Assembly (NCBI RefSeq): GCF_963169125.1
Contig: NC_084797.1
Coordinates: 95,753,868 to 95,817,867 of the forward strand
Source of the DNA: Humulus lupulus
Lineage: Eukaryota > Streptophyta > Magnoliopsida > Rosales > Cannabaceae
Length of the DNA: 64,000 nt
Direction: 5' to 3'
Numbering within the stretch: the first letter of the stretch is position 1; each line of letters opens with the position of its first letter. A model generated the notes under the pieces. The model saw only the letters and a list, made by a program, of their open reading frames with translations. It had not been told where the DNA came from and did not search any database. Below, piece by piece: positions 49,358 to 61,046 of this stretch. The translations under genes and the position numbers were made by a program.

Positions 49358-52100
49358 CTAGGCCCCCCCAGGTCGCTCCGAAGAGGTCACCCCCTCAGTT
49401 TCTTGCTCGCCGACAGCAGAAATCTCCCCAGTCTCAGAAGGCGGCTCCTGTTGAAGAGGGGCCTTGAACTTCTCGAGGAACGACTCCATAACCTCAGGGG
49501 CCAGAAAGGAGAAGTCTTCGTCCTGGTTGAAGGCCCACAAGTGGTAGAGCAAGGCCTCCATGGAGCAGCTGGAGGACGCCCTCTCTGCCACGGTGGCGGT
49601 CTCGGCCTCCAGCTGCTTAGCCCTGCCTCCTCGAGCTTGGCCTTTGTAGCGGCCAAGGCGGCCTACACAGCCTTTTTGCCTTCTTTGGCAGCCGTCAAGG
49701 CAAACTTGGCACTTTGCTCTTGTTGTTGAGCAGATGCAAGGGCAGCCTGAGCAGTCTGGAGCTCGCCCCTGAGCTCGTCAGTCCTGGCCCTAGTCTAAGC
49801 TATGCTACGGTGTAGAGCCAAAGCCACCTGCAAAGAAATGAAGAGAGTAAAGGACGTGCTAGGAAGAAAGCAAAGGAATTTAACTGAGTAAGCTTACCAT
49901 GAGGTTCATCCCTAGCGCAAACTTATGACATTCTCAGGGCTGCTCGCCTCGATCTCCCTCAAGTCCCTCAGGTTGGCCTTATAATAATGCTCCACCGTGT
50001 AGCTCGCGGTCTAATAGACCGTCCCTCAGAAGGTGTTTGGGATTTTCTCTAGGTCTTGGGCATTAACCGGGATGCGCACGATGGGAGTGGGGACTGACGG
50101 AGTTCCAGCTGGTGCCTCCTGTTCCTGAGTAGGGGCTGGAGGTCACGGGGGAGGTGGAGGAATATTCTCTGTGGATGCGGGGATCTGAATTTTCCCCTTG
50201 GCGGGGGACTTAGAGGTTGTCCCGTAGGCAGGAGTCTTCTTCGTCAGCCAGGGCCTCTTAACCAATGGCCCGGATGGTCTGGAGGAAGGGTTCCCTCCCT
50301 GGAAGATTGATCGCAGGGCACTATCTCTGGGTTGTGCCATCTCCTCACCTGAAACAAAAGGAAAAGGACGTTAGTATACATGTAAGGTTGTTTTATTACA
50401 AGAGAAATCTAAAGGTGTATTGAAAAGGTCCTACCCTCCGAGCTAGAGGAGGAATCTATTGCCACGACCTCCGGCCTCGGAACTGCTATAGGGGAGTCTA
50501 AGTTTATTACTTCACGAGTCAGAGAGGATTCTGGGTCCGGATCTACCTCAGGATTGGACTCCTCTACGTATTGTCTAAGTCCTGGAGCGACTACACCCTC
50601 CAGAAGGGAGGGCCATGACCTAAGGTTGGTCCCGTACTCCTCAAAGAAGGTTGACCTAAAGGACAAGGTGTTGTCTACTACTATGGTGCCCCTAGGACGG
50701 CCCAAATCATGGCGTAATACTAGTTGGTCTACACACTAGAGTAGGGTTATGTTAAGGTCTGGGTCATCTCGATGACGGTGTACGAGCTGGTTTGGGTTAA
50801 GCCTAACAAGCCTAAGGTCTATGGCAACCCTGTCTAGATCCCTAAATGGGTATGGGTTACCTTGGCTGGAGGGGCCGGCTGCTGCCCCCGATTGAGCCCG
50901 ATCCACATCGGGGCCCCGAGTAGCCTTAGGAGCTCGCCTTCGTCGCACGAGCGACACCTCATCTTCTTCATCTTGCTCATCGGTGTCACCGTCTATGGCA
51001 TCCCCCTCGGGGATAGGCACTAGGTCATGAGCTACTGGGTAGTTAGCCCGCATCCTCCGCAAGGCCAAAGTCTGGCCCGCAGAAAATTAACTTACACACC
51101 AGCATCGTCTCATCAGACACGAGCTGGTGGTAGTCTTTCTCACTAGACGGAAGCCTCGCCAATGTATCGTATTCACCCCCAAGGGTCACTGATTTGGCCG
51201 TCCTCGCAAAAATGGTTGCACGATGATACTCAAGACAGTACACATGAAAGAATGAAAAAGAAAAGTTTTTTTTAAACGCGAGCTAAGGATGGAAAGCTTA
51301 CGAGGAAGATTGAAGTAATGGTACTCGCAATTGCGAAACCATTGTCGACATGAAGTATTGGTCCTTGAAGTCGTTGGGATGGCTGGGCAGCTCGATGACC
51401 GCAGGAGAGTTCGGGAAGCAGGTCAGGTAGTAGAACCTGTCACCTCATCCCAGTTGATCCGGGCTGGCTTTGAGGCAGAAAAAATAGAGGATGTCTGCAG
51501 GAGTACGGACTTCCCACTCGTGTTTCAAGAAGAGGTACCTCAGCCCCGCCAACAGACGATAGGAATTAGGAGGCAGTTGAAAAAGGAGCCAGCTTCACGT
51601 AGTTAAGGAAGTCGGTGAAGTACTGGTCCAGGGAAAGGAAGGCCCCGGCCTTGATATGTTCTTCGCTCCAGGCTACGAATTCCTCATCAAGAGGCGCGCA
51701 ACACCTCTCACCCTCGAGGGGAGGGTGGGCTATAAGGGTGCCTGTCCCAACCTCGATGTTATGGGACAGCAGTATCTTGTTGACCCTCCCTTGGGTCGTG
51801 ATCTTCAAGACTGTCCTCTCTGCCTCGAAGAAAGCATCAGGTCCCAACTCGACCTCCTTCTCCACCATGGGACCAAACTGGGGGATGGGGGATTCAACCG
51901 TGACCTCTTTTCCCCTGCTGGATTGCTGGGATGATGAGTTGTTTGTGTTTTTCTTGGGCACATTCTTCTTGGGCCCCATCTGATCGCCTAGCGAACAAGA
52001 ATTACAAAAAGAAAACTTAGTGGACAACCTAAAAGCTAAGAAAAGATAAGCAGCGTGAGAAGAAGTGACTTTCATACACGGGCTAAGGTAATCTCAGCCC
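49358..52100 (-). pseudogene. Antisense gene of Tat-2, degraded
   Basis: This is the positional counterpart of the antisense gene of Tat-1. A likely start is MGPKKNVPKK at 51979, just after an acceptor-like CTAG. A globular domain follows (FLSLDQYFTDFLNYVKLAPF); one extra base near 51570 shifts the frame, after which QLPPNSYRLLAGLRYLF and DILYFFCLKA continue. These align with APFQLIPPSYKLLAGWF and EEVLYFYGLK in Tat-1. Further - strand segments near 51043-51243, 50736-51068, 50409-50705 and 50143-50340 look like later exons (acidic, Arg-rich, Pro/Lys-rich). The last part at 49358-49800 is Ala/Glu-rich. Function is unknown, and this copy is broken. Confidence 0.65.
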
Positions 52101-53000
52101 GCAGTGTGTGAAGTCACGCGCTTCCATAGTCACACACCCACGTTTCCAAGGGATCCCTGATCTCCAGGGATCTTTGTGTCAGGAGGGTCAAATTATTGCT
52201 TGCCTTGGAGGGGAAGTTTTCAGAGGAAAACCACCTAGGAAGCGTGACCCCTAAGCTACCCGATTGTACACCCTAAAAACCTCTCACCTTCCATATTCTG
52301 AATAGGCATTTCCTAAAGTTACCCAGAAAATTACCCAGAAAGTTACCCAGAAATTACCTAGTTATGAATATCGCCTTCCTAGACATGTTTTTAAATATAA
52401 TCAATATGCCTAGAATCGAAATCTATGCGCCAAAAACAACCAATTGTTTACGACTGAGTTATAGGTTTGCCTAACAATGAAACAGGGAAATCGAAACATA
52501 CAATTGACAGGGAACTTACATTGTATTTTCCGAATGAAAGTTATAGGCAGCGTAGGAGTAGGAGTCCTGGTGGAATCCTTAAAGCTGGACTTCTGAAAGG
52601 CTCTTGTGGCGAGAATGTAAGGATTTCTGGGATTATTGTCAGAAGAAGAAGAAGAAGAGCTTCTGAAACTCAAAAGGGAGAATATAAGGAAAAAAATTCA
52701 CATGAAGAGTGACTAGTACTGAAGATTTCCAACCTTCTATATACGTAAGAGGCATAAGGAAACGAGGACCATCCGATCAAATTAGTGCGAGATACGAGGG
52801 TCATAACTCAAGAGACAAAACAATGGCAGAAAGGTGGCTAGGCCATTTAATGCAATTCTCGGAATCCGAACAGTCGCCAACCACGGCGTCCCGCGTGTCC
52901 GATACCCATGTAGTGGGCAGGACATGAAGAGTCGAAAGGGAAGTTTAAAAGCCCCCGCTGTGAAGATCAAAGATGACGTCATAGGTCACGAACAGGGGCT

Positions 53001-53014
53001 TGGGGGGGGGGGAA
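53001..53014 (+). other. Polypurine tract of Tat-2
   Basis: An 11-G run followed by AA directly precedes the TGTACACC start of the 3' LTR. Confidence 0.75.
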
Positions 53015-53790
53015 TGTACACCCTGAATATCCGCACACACTTTGGTGAGCTAGATAGGGCCTAAATCGATCTTCCACGTGTCAACCGTCCATCCGAAGCT
53101 GATTATTACGGACCCCTAAACAATCAGCCCGAGTTGAGGGATCATTTAGCTGCTCTGTGCATGGAGCAATTGTGTCGACATAATAGAAGCCACGGGCTGG
53201 CGCCACATTAAGCTCGTGGTGCATCAGAGGTCTAACACCCCTGAATCCTTATAAATTCAACCACGCAATATAAACGTGCATATACTAGACATCACGTGTC
53301 TGTTCCATTCCTGAATTCTTGGGTGCGCAGTATAATTGTGCGTGTTCAAATGTCCCACACCTGATTTGGGCCATGCAGCCCAAATCCATCTTTACCTATT
53401 GATTATACCACACTTCACTGTAAGGTTTAGGAATTAATCATCGGTGTCACATAAATGACATGATGGATGAAGAGATCATGGGATGACCCCAGTACCTACT
53501 CAGAGATCAATCTCCTTTAAATACCGAAACCCTGGGTAGTGCAAGGGGTTGGCTTCTTCTTGTAAAGCAAATACTTTGTGAGAAATAGGAAGGAGATATC
53601 AATAATATCGACTGGTGGACTAGGGGGATTTTAACCTCCGAACCACCTAAAAAAGAAGTGACCATATTTTCCTTGCAATTAATTTCCACATTCTAGATTA
53701 CTATCATTTTCGTATTACGGTTTATCAATCAGCACTAATCCATCCTATTTATTCGTATAATTATTTGTTGGTGAAAAACTACGTCAACAA
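53015..53790 (+). repeat. 3' LTR of Tat-2
   Basis: The LTR starts TGTACACCCTG, ends TACGTCAACA and is 776 bp. Near its end ATCGACTGGTGGACTAGGG parallels the same position of the Tat-1 LTR, and GAAAAACT near the end is also shared. No second LTR copy is in the window. Confidence 0.78.
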
Positions 53791-54086
53791 GGCCTATCAA
53801 ATCCCTTCGTATGGGCTCCAAAGGACCTCAAGCATGATAAATAAAAAAAAAGTATATATATATAAAAACAAAAACAAAAAAACATATCGAACCCCTTTTT
53901 GCGGGCTCAAAAGGACCTCAAACATAAAGGAACAAAGCAAATAATCACATATATATACATAAAAAAGGAGTCGCGATAATGTAGCAGGACTTATAAAATT
54001 TCCAACAAAATAAAAAAAATGAATGATAGGCTCAAGTGAACATACATCCAATTCGAATCAAATGATAATATCGCAGAAGAAGAATC

Positions 54087-56000
54087 TCAGGGCTTCCCGC
54101 TGCGAGCATTCCACTTAGCCACCCCGACGACGACGTGCTCACCAAAGGAGGAGAAATCGAAGTTAGGATTTTGCCTCCACATTCCATAGAGGTCGCACTT
54201 TATAGATTTGTACTCGATTTTTGCCAAATTCGCCTCTAGGAGAGTGACCCTCTCCTGCAACATTGCGACCTTAGCTTTTGCTCCCCCAAGATCGGCCTCT
54301 AGGCGAGCAATCTTCTCCTGTAGCATCACAGCCTTGGCATTTTCCCTCTTCTTCTTTTTCGACGATGAAGTGGCCTTCACCAGGACCTTCTCAAGTTTAA
54401 GCCTGGTATCAGTGAGTTCTCTCTCGAGCTTCTAAACCTTGATCATTAGACGGTCCCTTTTGGCATTCAACGAGGAGAGGTCCTGCGCCGAGTCGGCGAA
54501 GCGTTGGGCCACCAGAGAAGCCTGCACAAAAAAAAAGAACTCGTGTATATAAAAAAAAAGATGATGAGCAAATAAAGAGTCCAAAAAAAAGAGGAGTAAG
54601 GCCAATGTAAGACGCACGAACTCACCCTAGTCGTGGAGCGCACAAGAGTCTCCCCAAGCTCCAACATGGTGAAATTCCCAAGACTTCTCCACTCAGTCTC
54701 AGGAAGACCCCCGGCAAACCTGGTATACTAATGCCCATAAGAGGTCACCATACGACTCACCCAGGGTGCCCCCTCCAAGTCAGGGGCGCTCGGCTGAGCC
54801 GGGACAGATGATCCGCTCACCGAAGGAGGAGGGGGAGTAGGAAAATCAGGAAAATGGGCCCCCGATGGACCAGTATTGAGGGGAGCATAAGGAAAAGTAT
54901 CGTATTCCTTAGAAATGGGACAGACGAAGCACCCCAGCACAACCTGCAGACCATGGGAGTGAGAGGCCATGTCACAGTCCATAGGGGCCAAAGGAGTGCA
55001 CTCCCTGAGAGATGAAGATGATCTATGTGGTCGTCTGGGATCTGGGGAAACCTCCTCAGGCACTCACTCCACGTCGCCCCCTTCAGAGTGATGTTCAACT
55101 AAAGGCGCCTTCTTCCTTCGCTCGGAAATGTGCCACAACGATTTGGATCCGAAACCGCGGATAAGTTGTGGCGGTTCAAGTTTGCCACGGTTAAGAGGCG
55201 GGCAGCCATTTTCTTGGCAGGGTCGACATCGAGGAAGTTCTCCACTGGCGCTGCGTCAGACCGGGGAATGTCAAGGTCACCAAACTCCTCTACATAATCA
55301 ACATAATTATCAATATAAGCATAAGCTCCGAAATAACCAATTCAAAGTAAAAGGAAGACAAGTTTGAAGTACTTACTTGGGGACGAGCGAAAGCCTTCAC
55401 ATACGAAAAGGGGACCTTTTACGAAGAAAAAGTCCTGGTTCCAAGACCCCGGGTTTGATACAGAACCCTCTATGAGAGAAACCTGGGTATCAGCCTTCTC
55501 TAAGAAATAGAATCCTTTGTATTTAGGGGTTGGCATGAGGTTATACATAGAATGCACCTCTCGAGCCGAAGGAGGGTGTTGGTTGAGCTTAGTAAAAGCC
55601 ATGTATAGGCAACTTAAGGTCAGCCAGCTATTGGACGCTAGCTCGAGCGGAGCAAGGTTGAAGTGATTAAGAATCATGATGAAAAATGGGTGCAAAGGAA
55701 TGGTCCCACCCGCTTTCAAGATATGCTCGCTCATGGCCACGCACCCCTGGGGGGATTATCGGCCCGTCAGTTATTGGAAGGAACGTACAACTTGTATTCC
55801 TTGCCAATGTGATATTTAGCAGATAGCTCCAACAGCTGATTCTCCGACACATTGGACACAATAGAGGACGCAATAAAGGACCAGAAAGTACGTGTAAATG
55901 AGGGGATTACTACAAAACACAAAGGAATAAGCTCAAAACCTTTGGACACGAGTGCTCTAAATGACCAACTACTGGGTACAAACAAGGGCATGTAAGTGGA
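54087..56000 (-). pseudogene. Antisense gene of Tat-3, degraded
   Basis: On the - strand a globular segment (GGTIPLHPFFIMILNHFNLA, then SNSWLTLSCLYMAF and EVHSMYNLMP) resembles the domain in Tat-1 and Tat-2. Further 3' come a Pro/Ser-rich part (54728-55063) and a coiled coil with repeated LQEKIARLEADLGGAKAK-type heptads ending at 54087. Small gaps, stops and T-rich acceptor-like sites separate the pieces, so introns plus decay are likely. The order globular, low-complexity, coiled coil is the same as in Tat-1. Function is unknown. Confidence 0.6.
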
Positions 56001-56330
56001 TCAACTCACAACAAGCTCCGGCCAAGGCAACCCATCCCAAGTAGTGCTAATTTGGACCCAACGAAATAAGAAAGAAAGAAAGTATACCTTATATAAGAAA
56101 AATCGAGCGCTGTCATGGTTGAAGGGAGGCCGAAGGTCGAAAGCACCAACACGGTCAAAAGGAGGACAAGGGTCCAAAGCACCACCATGATTGAACAAAT
56201 GCGAACGGTCGAAGATCTACGCTTGCAAAAATGGAGGAGAGAGGAGTTTTAGTCCCCAGGTACCTGTATGGATATTGGCATAAAAGAAATGAACTCAAAT
56301 AATAAAAGGAAAGGAAAGGACAAACAAAGT

Positions 56331-56398
56331 GAGGTTGTGGGGGATCGAACCCCTTACCTCTTGCAGGAAGTATGGACTCCAAAACCACTAAGCTAAGG
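56331..56398 (-). other. tRNA-like segment with A- and B-box motifs
   Basis: On the - strand TTAGCTTAGTGG (A-box-like) is followed about 40 bases later by GGTTCGATCC (exact B box) inside a GGGG/CCCC T-arm. The acceptor stem does not pair convincingly. It could be a decayed tRNA gene, a SINE head or chance. Confidence 0.3.
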
Positions 56399-56645
56399 AG
56401 ATAAAGTGTAAATAATGGGTTAGATCAGTGGTCAAAGCGGGGGCTTGGCCCTTGCCTTGGGATCTGCGGAGCACAATGATAGGCTTACATTCAGTCTTAA
56501 GGAATCATGAGGAGCACCACCTCCAAAACGCATTTTTATATACAATTAAAGCAAGGAAACCCACAAGCACCACCTATGCTTTGAAGATATCATAGAGAAG
56601 AGTCATCTAGAGCACCTAGAAGTCCTCTCCTAGACTGGGGGCAAG

Positions 56646-58373
56646 TGTGGATGCTCAAAATTCCATACTTGTTAAAGACCCAAATCTCATGCTAAGGTCC
56701 CACAAACGCCTAAGTACATACCTGTGCCTACATCCCTAGACGCGTATTGGGAAGCCTTGCCAAGCAAAGCCCCGTTACCAATGTGACATCTCAACCTGGT
56801 GCCTCGCGTGCCCAGAAGGTGTCCCACGCGAGGCCCCCGTCTTGTGAGACACTCCATCTCGCAAATGTGCACCCAGCCACGTAGTACCTCACGAATTCAT
56901 AGCCCCGCACTTAGCGCCTATGCGAGACCGTCTCACCCCCACGTCTCCGCGAGGCCATCGTGTCCATGCCTCCACAAGGCATCTGCGCCTCGCACCTAAG
57001 AGAGACTGTCTCACCCCCCCCATGTCTCCACGAGCCCACCGTGCCCATGCCTCCGCGAGGCCCCTGCGCCTCGTTCCTATCCGAGACCATCTAGCCCCCA
57101 CGTCTTCGTGAGGCCGTCGTGCCCATGCTTCTGCGAGGCATCCACACCTCGCATCTATGCAAGACCATCTCACCCCCCATGTCTCGCAAGGCCACTGTGC
57201 CCATGCCTCCACAAGGCCCCATGCCTCGTGCCTACACGAGATCATCTCCCCCCATGTCTCCGCAAGGCATTCGTGCCTCAAGCCTACACGAGACCGTCTC
57301 TCCCCCCACTTCTTCGAGAGGCCCCTACGCCTCGCGCCTACGTAAGACCATCTCACCCCCACGTCTCTGCGAGGCCGTCATGCCCATGCCTCCGCGAGGC
57401 CCCCACACCTTGGGCCTACTTGAGACCGTCTCGCCCCCCACGTCTCCGCGAGGCCCCTGCACCTCGCACCTACACGAGACCATATCGCCCCCATGTCTCT
57501 GCGAGGCCATCGTGCCCATGCCTCCGCGAGGCCCCCGCGCCTTGCGCCTACGGGAGACCATCTCGCCCCCATGCCTCCACGAGACCATAGTGCTCGTGCC
57601 TCTGTGAGACCGTCTCTCCCTGTGCTTCCGCGAGGCCACCTCGCCTCACACCTTGCACGAAGGATCCAGCTTCCTGGGTCTTCATAGCTCACGCCTGACC
57701 AACGCTTCACACAACATCCGCCCCTCGCGCTTCGCAAGTGTATATCCACGAAGGCCACAAGTAGTCTGATGCTTAGTAGAATATATAGTGGCTTGAGGTA
57801 TAGGCACATCTTGAAAAGGTGAAAACATCTATGGGGCGCATGGAGCACGTAAGGTTATGGAATGTGCGTATCAACCAATAGAAGACATAACACAGATATG
57901 GTGTCCAAGCAAGACAAGTAATTGTTGTACGAGTGAGGTACCTGGTGTGGTCCTTATCAGCCAATCTCTGACAATCGTACTAAATAATTAGTGGAGGTAC
58001 ATTCATGTACTAAAGTGGAGGCATTCCCACAGACCCTGACCATGTACCAGAGCCGACACCATGACCTTCTGCACCACTACTACCTATGCCACCACACTGA
58101 CGATGTACCCATGTACTATATGATCCCCCGGGACCACAATGTATCATGAGCCATTAGAGCTCCACTATAATTTGATCCTGGCCCCTCAATTAAAGGGGTT
58201 GGAAAACTTATTATAAGATTAGATTAATCTAAGAGCAATATACGAGTTTTCTTTCTATTTTTTACTTGCAATTTTCCTTTAAGTTTCTATAAGTTCATTT
58301 GTGTTTATTAGATACTCATTTAAGGTTTTCAGTTTTCCATCCATATTTCGTTGACGAGTTCTTACCGTCAACA
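56646..58373 (+). repeat. 3' LTR of Tat-3
   Basis: It starts TGTGGATGCTC after the purine tract CTGGGGGCAAG and ends ACCGTCAACA, like the GTCAACA end of the Tat-2 LTR. No primer site follows, which fits a 3' LTR. It contains the 80-bp repeat. The partner LTR is absent, so the boundaries rest on motifs alone. Confidence 0.55.
56924..57640. repeat. C-rich tandem repeat of about 80 bp
   Basis: GAGACCGTCTCACCCCC-type starts recur at 56924, 57002, 57083 and 57161 (78-81 bp spacing) and onwards to about 57640, roughly nine diverged copies. Each has GCGAGGC, CATGCC and GCGCCTCG parts. Open frames on both strands here are by-products of the repeat. Confidence 0.85.
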
Positions 58374-59100
58374 TATTCTAATACTATGTATCTGATAAGA
58401 CCAAAATATATATATATAGTTCTAAAAAATAGACCATTTATAACCTTATTGTGCCTAAATAATGGGAGCAAACAATACCACCATCACCTCATATTATTAT
58501 TTAGTTCCTTCAAATACTCTAGATATGAAATATTCCAACTATAACATAGTAAAATAATAAAATAAACTTTTCGTGGGCCTTATGTCTAAAATCATATATA
58601 ATGTTGATGATATAGTAAAATTATTCATGATAAATCAAATGTTGATATGCATATTCCAACTATTATATTTGAGTGAGCCTTATGTTTAAAACCAAGTATA
58701 ATGCAATTCATCATAGTCCAAAATAAACACAATGATATAATAAAATGTGGAATATGAGATTGATTGGACTTGTGCTTATATTGAACAACACATGATCTTT
58801 GTTAAAGATGATTTGGACATATTACATAGTCAGCCCAACCACCTGCTATTTAATTCAATTAATCTTTTATTTATTTGGGCCGTATGTGGTTAATTAATTT
58901 AATAAACCAACTATAGTCAATGTAAAACAATTGTGCAGTTCTTAAACTAATAATTAAGTGCATTGCAAGACATATGACGTGACAATAAATGATGCTATCT
59001 GCCACCATATCTACCATTCCATTTTAACAAAAAACGTTACCTACACAAGCTCATGCAACTGTTTGAACACACTAAGGAGTTATAAGTCCAACACTTGGTA
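58374..59100. other. AT-rich spacer, no gene seen
   Basis: The phrase GCCTTATG(T)nTAAAA recurs near 58580 and 58678, suggesting an old local duplication. Nothing else is recognisable. Confidence 0.4.
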
Positions 59101-61046
59101 AAATTCTCAAGCATTCTCTATTGGGGTTTTATGCCCAAATAAAAACTCAATTTCTTTGTAATCTCATTTTATTATCAATAAAAGAATAGAAATCATTTTT
59201 GACTTGGTCAATCACTTTGCTCACATATTTTATTTTCATGATTATTTGTTTAATATAAACTTCTATTAAATCCCGAGCATACAGCTAATCATATTTATAG
59301 TGACGTAATCACAATGGAATATAAATATGATTAGATGTTCAAAAATAAGTTAGTCTTAAGATTAGTCAGTGCATAGGATTTACACTGACTTGCCAATCTA
59401 CAATATAATCTACTTACACAATGTAGTGTTATGTTCTTTCCAGAACATTTGTAAAGTAGATAAGATCAGATGTATTTGTTACATCGGACTCGACTATATT
59501 GACAGTAGACAAGATAAGTAAACATACTGTATATATTCTGGTCATATCATACAGTTGACCGTAGGTCAATTCAATCTCAATTCTGAGTGGTTAGTACTCT
59601 AACTCATTGTATTATTTGAGTTCTTTGACTTGTTCATTACCAGCTTACTCTATGGACTAGCCCATACTTATATCTTGGGAACTCTGTAGTATAATTGAGT
59701 GGGAGTGTTAATCATAGTTATGAACATCTATAACTTCTGATGAAGAATTAAAACCACTGTTTCTTTTTATTTGTCAATGAAATAAATTATAGTATTTTTG
59801 CTTAAATTCATAGACTTGCTCATATAGTAACATGATTAAGATCATCCAATTATAACATGTCTGTTTGCATTATATATGGTATTTTTGCAATTGGGCTTAG
59901 ATGCATATAGTGGCCCATATTTTTTTTAATATATTGTTTTTGCTTAATAAAACATTCATAAAATGATAGGTTTTATTTGGGCCCATTAGTAAATGTTAAG
60001 TTTAAATTCCTCTCTTGTGGGTGGTTCCACTTGTGAAGGCCCATTTGCTTTGCATGACTATAGTGGGCCTGATCAATTAATAATATGAAGGTTTAAATTC
60101 TTGTCTTCTGGACCTTGTATTGAAGTTTGGGGGCCTTAGTAGTGGGAACGACATAATGGACCCAGCCCTCCTCCATACAAGCCCAATTATTAAGGCCAAT
60201 TTTCCTGACTTGGACTTAATTGTATATATTCATTATAATATTTTAACCTAAATATTTACTGGCAACAAATTAATTCTAATTTAATTGAATTTGTTTCAAT
60301 GTGACACTTTAGAATTAATAGAAAATTATAGGACTTTAGTTTTAAAATTTTAATATTTTATTGTTTTGGAGAACCATAGTCATTAATTTTTCAAAAATTT
60401 AATAATAAAAATACTATTTTTAATTAAAAAATGAGCTTATTTTAAGAATTATATTCGATCTCCACCATTTGTTTAATAAATTCAATAGCTTAATGGGGCC
60501 TCGAGACGCTTCTATTCGTCCCCCTACAGAAGGTTTTCATTAGTTATTTTGACGATGTTAGATTTTGTATGGTAAATAATTATAGGTCAAATTCTACTAG
60601 ACTTACCCTTACGGTGAATACTAGGACTAAATCTATGATTATCGAAATCGTGGGTCTAGCTCATAAAATAAGAAATTTGGTTTTCTTATTTTGTTTGAAT
60701 AGTAGGTTGTTAATAATGGTGTCCATTATTAAATGAGTTTACAACTCTATTTAACTAATTATATTTTTTTGACTCTCACCAACCGGGACAACAATATCAT
60801 AGAATAGTTAAGAACCTAAAGAAGTAGAGATATGATTATTTTGGTATTTTTTCCATATCTTACATATTTATGGTATATTAAAATTAGAGTGAATAGAAGT
60901 TTTATTGAGCAAATGTGATTGGTTTCTATTTTATTGATAATATGTAGTATTATTGTGGTTGTATCTACTCCCGTCCTTTCTCAACTTTCAATGGAGAAAC
61001 TCACTGGAGAAAACTTCCTTAAGTGGAAGCAGAACATCAACAATGA
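59101..61046 (+). mobile_element. 5' part of a Ty1/copia element (LTR and leader), interrupted
   Basis: The segment is AT-rich and leads into a gag start at 60991. LTR ends and primer site could not be located, so the left edge is a guess. The element is cut at 61046 by a gypsy LTR starting TGTAATGTCC; the left target copy would be AATGA (61042-61046), but the right one is outside the window. Confidence 0.4.
60991..61046 (+). pseudogene. N-terminus of a copia Gag, interrupted
   Basis: The ATG at 60991 starts MEKLTGENFLKWKQNINND, a well-known beginning of plant copia Gag proteins (the LTGENFxxWK motif). The frame is broken after 18-19 codons by the gypsy insertion. Confidence 0.75.

Larger units (their letters stand above)
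25623..53790 (+). mobile_element. 5'-truncated Tat element (Tat-2) carrying two CACTA insertions
   Basis: Order on +: reverse transcriptase to integrase (25628-28550), G tract (28577-28587), 118-bp tandem array, antisense gene remnant (49358-52100), polypurine tract (53001-53014), 3' LTR (53015-53790). The 5' LTR, gag and protease are missing; the element starts inside the reverse-transcriptase region right at the triplet array. Without CACTA-1, CACTA-2 and their 3-bp duplications about 8.5 kb remains. The layout is the same as Tat-1, but the sequence differs clearly. The right side ends at GTCAACA with no primer site after it, so this is a 3' LTR. Confidence 0.85.
53791..58373 (+). mobile_element. 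3' part of a third Tat element (Tat-3)
   Basis: It joins directly to the end of Tat-2. It holds a degraded antisense gene (54087-56000), a purine tract (56634-56645) and a 1728-bp LTR. Near 53800 and 53885 the segment GGGCTCCAAAGGACCTCAA is repeated. No gag, pol or 5' LTR is present, so the left part was lost or lies elsewhere, possibly because Tat-2 inserted here. Confidence 0.6.

Noticed and set aside
56889..57640. Open frames on both strands within the 80-bp repeat
   Set aside because: They repeat with the unit and have no start context or known domain.
56646..57700. CRISPR-like array in the regular 80-bp repeat
   Set aside because: Units are similar along their whole length with no repeat/spacer pattern, and the window is plant nuclear DNA.
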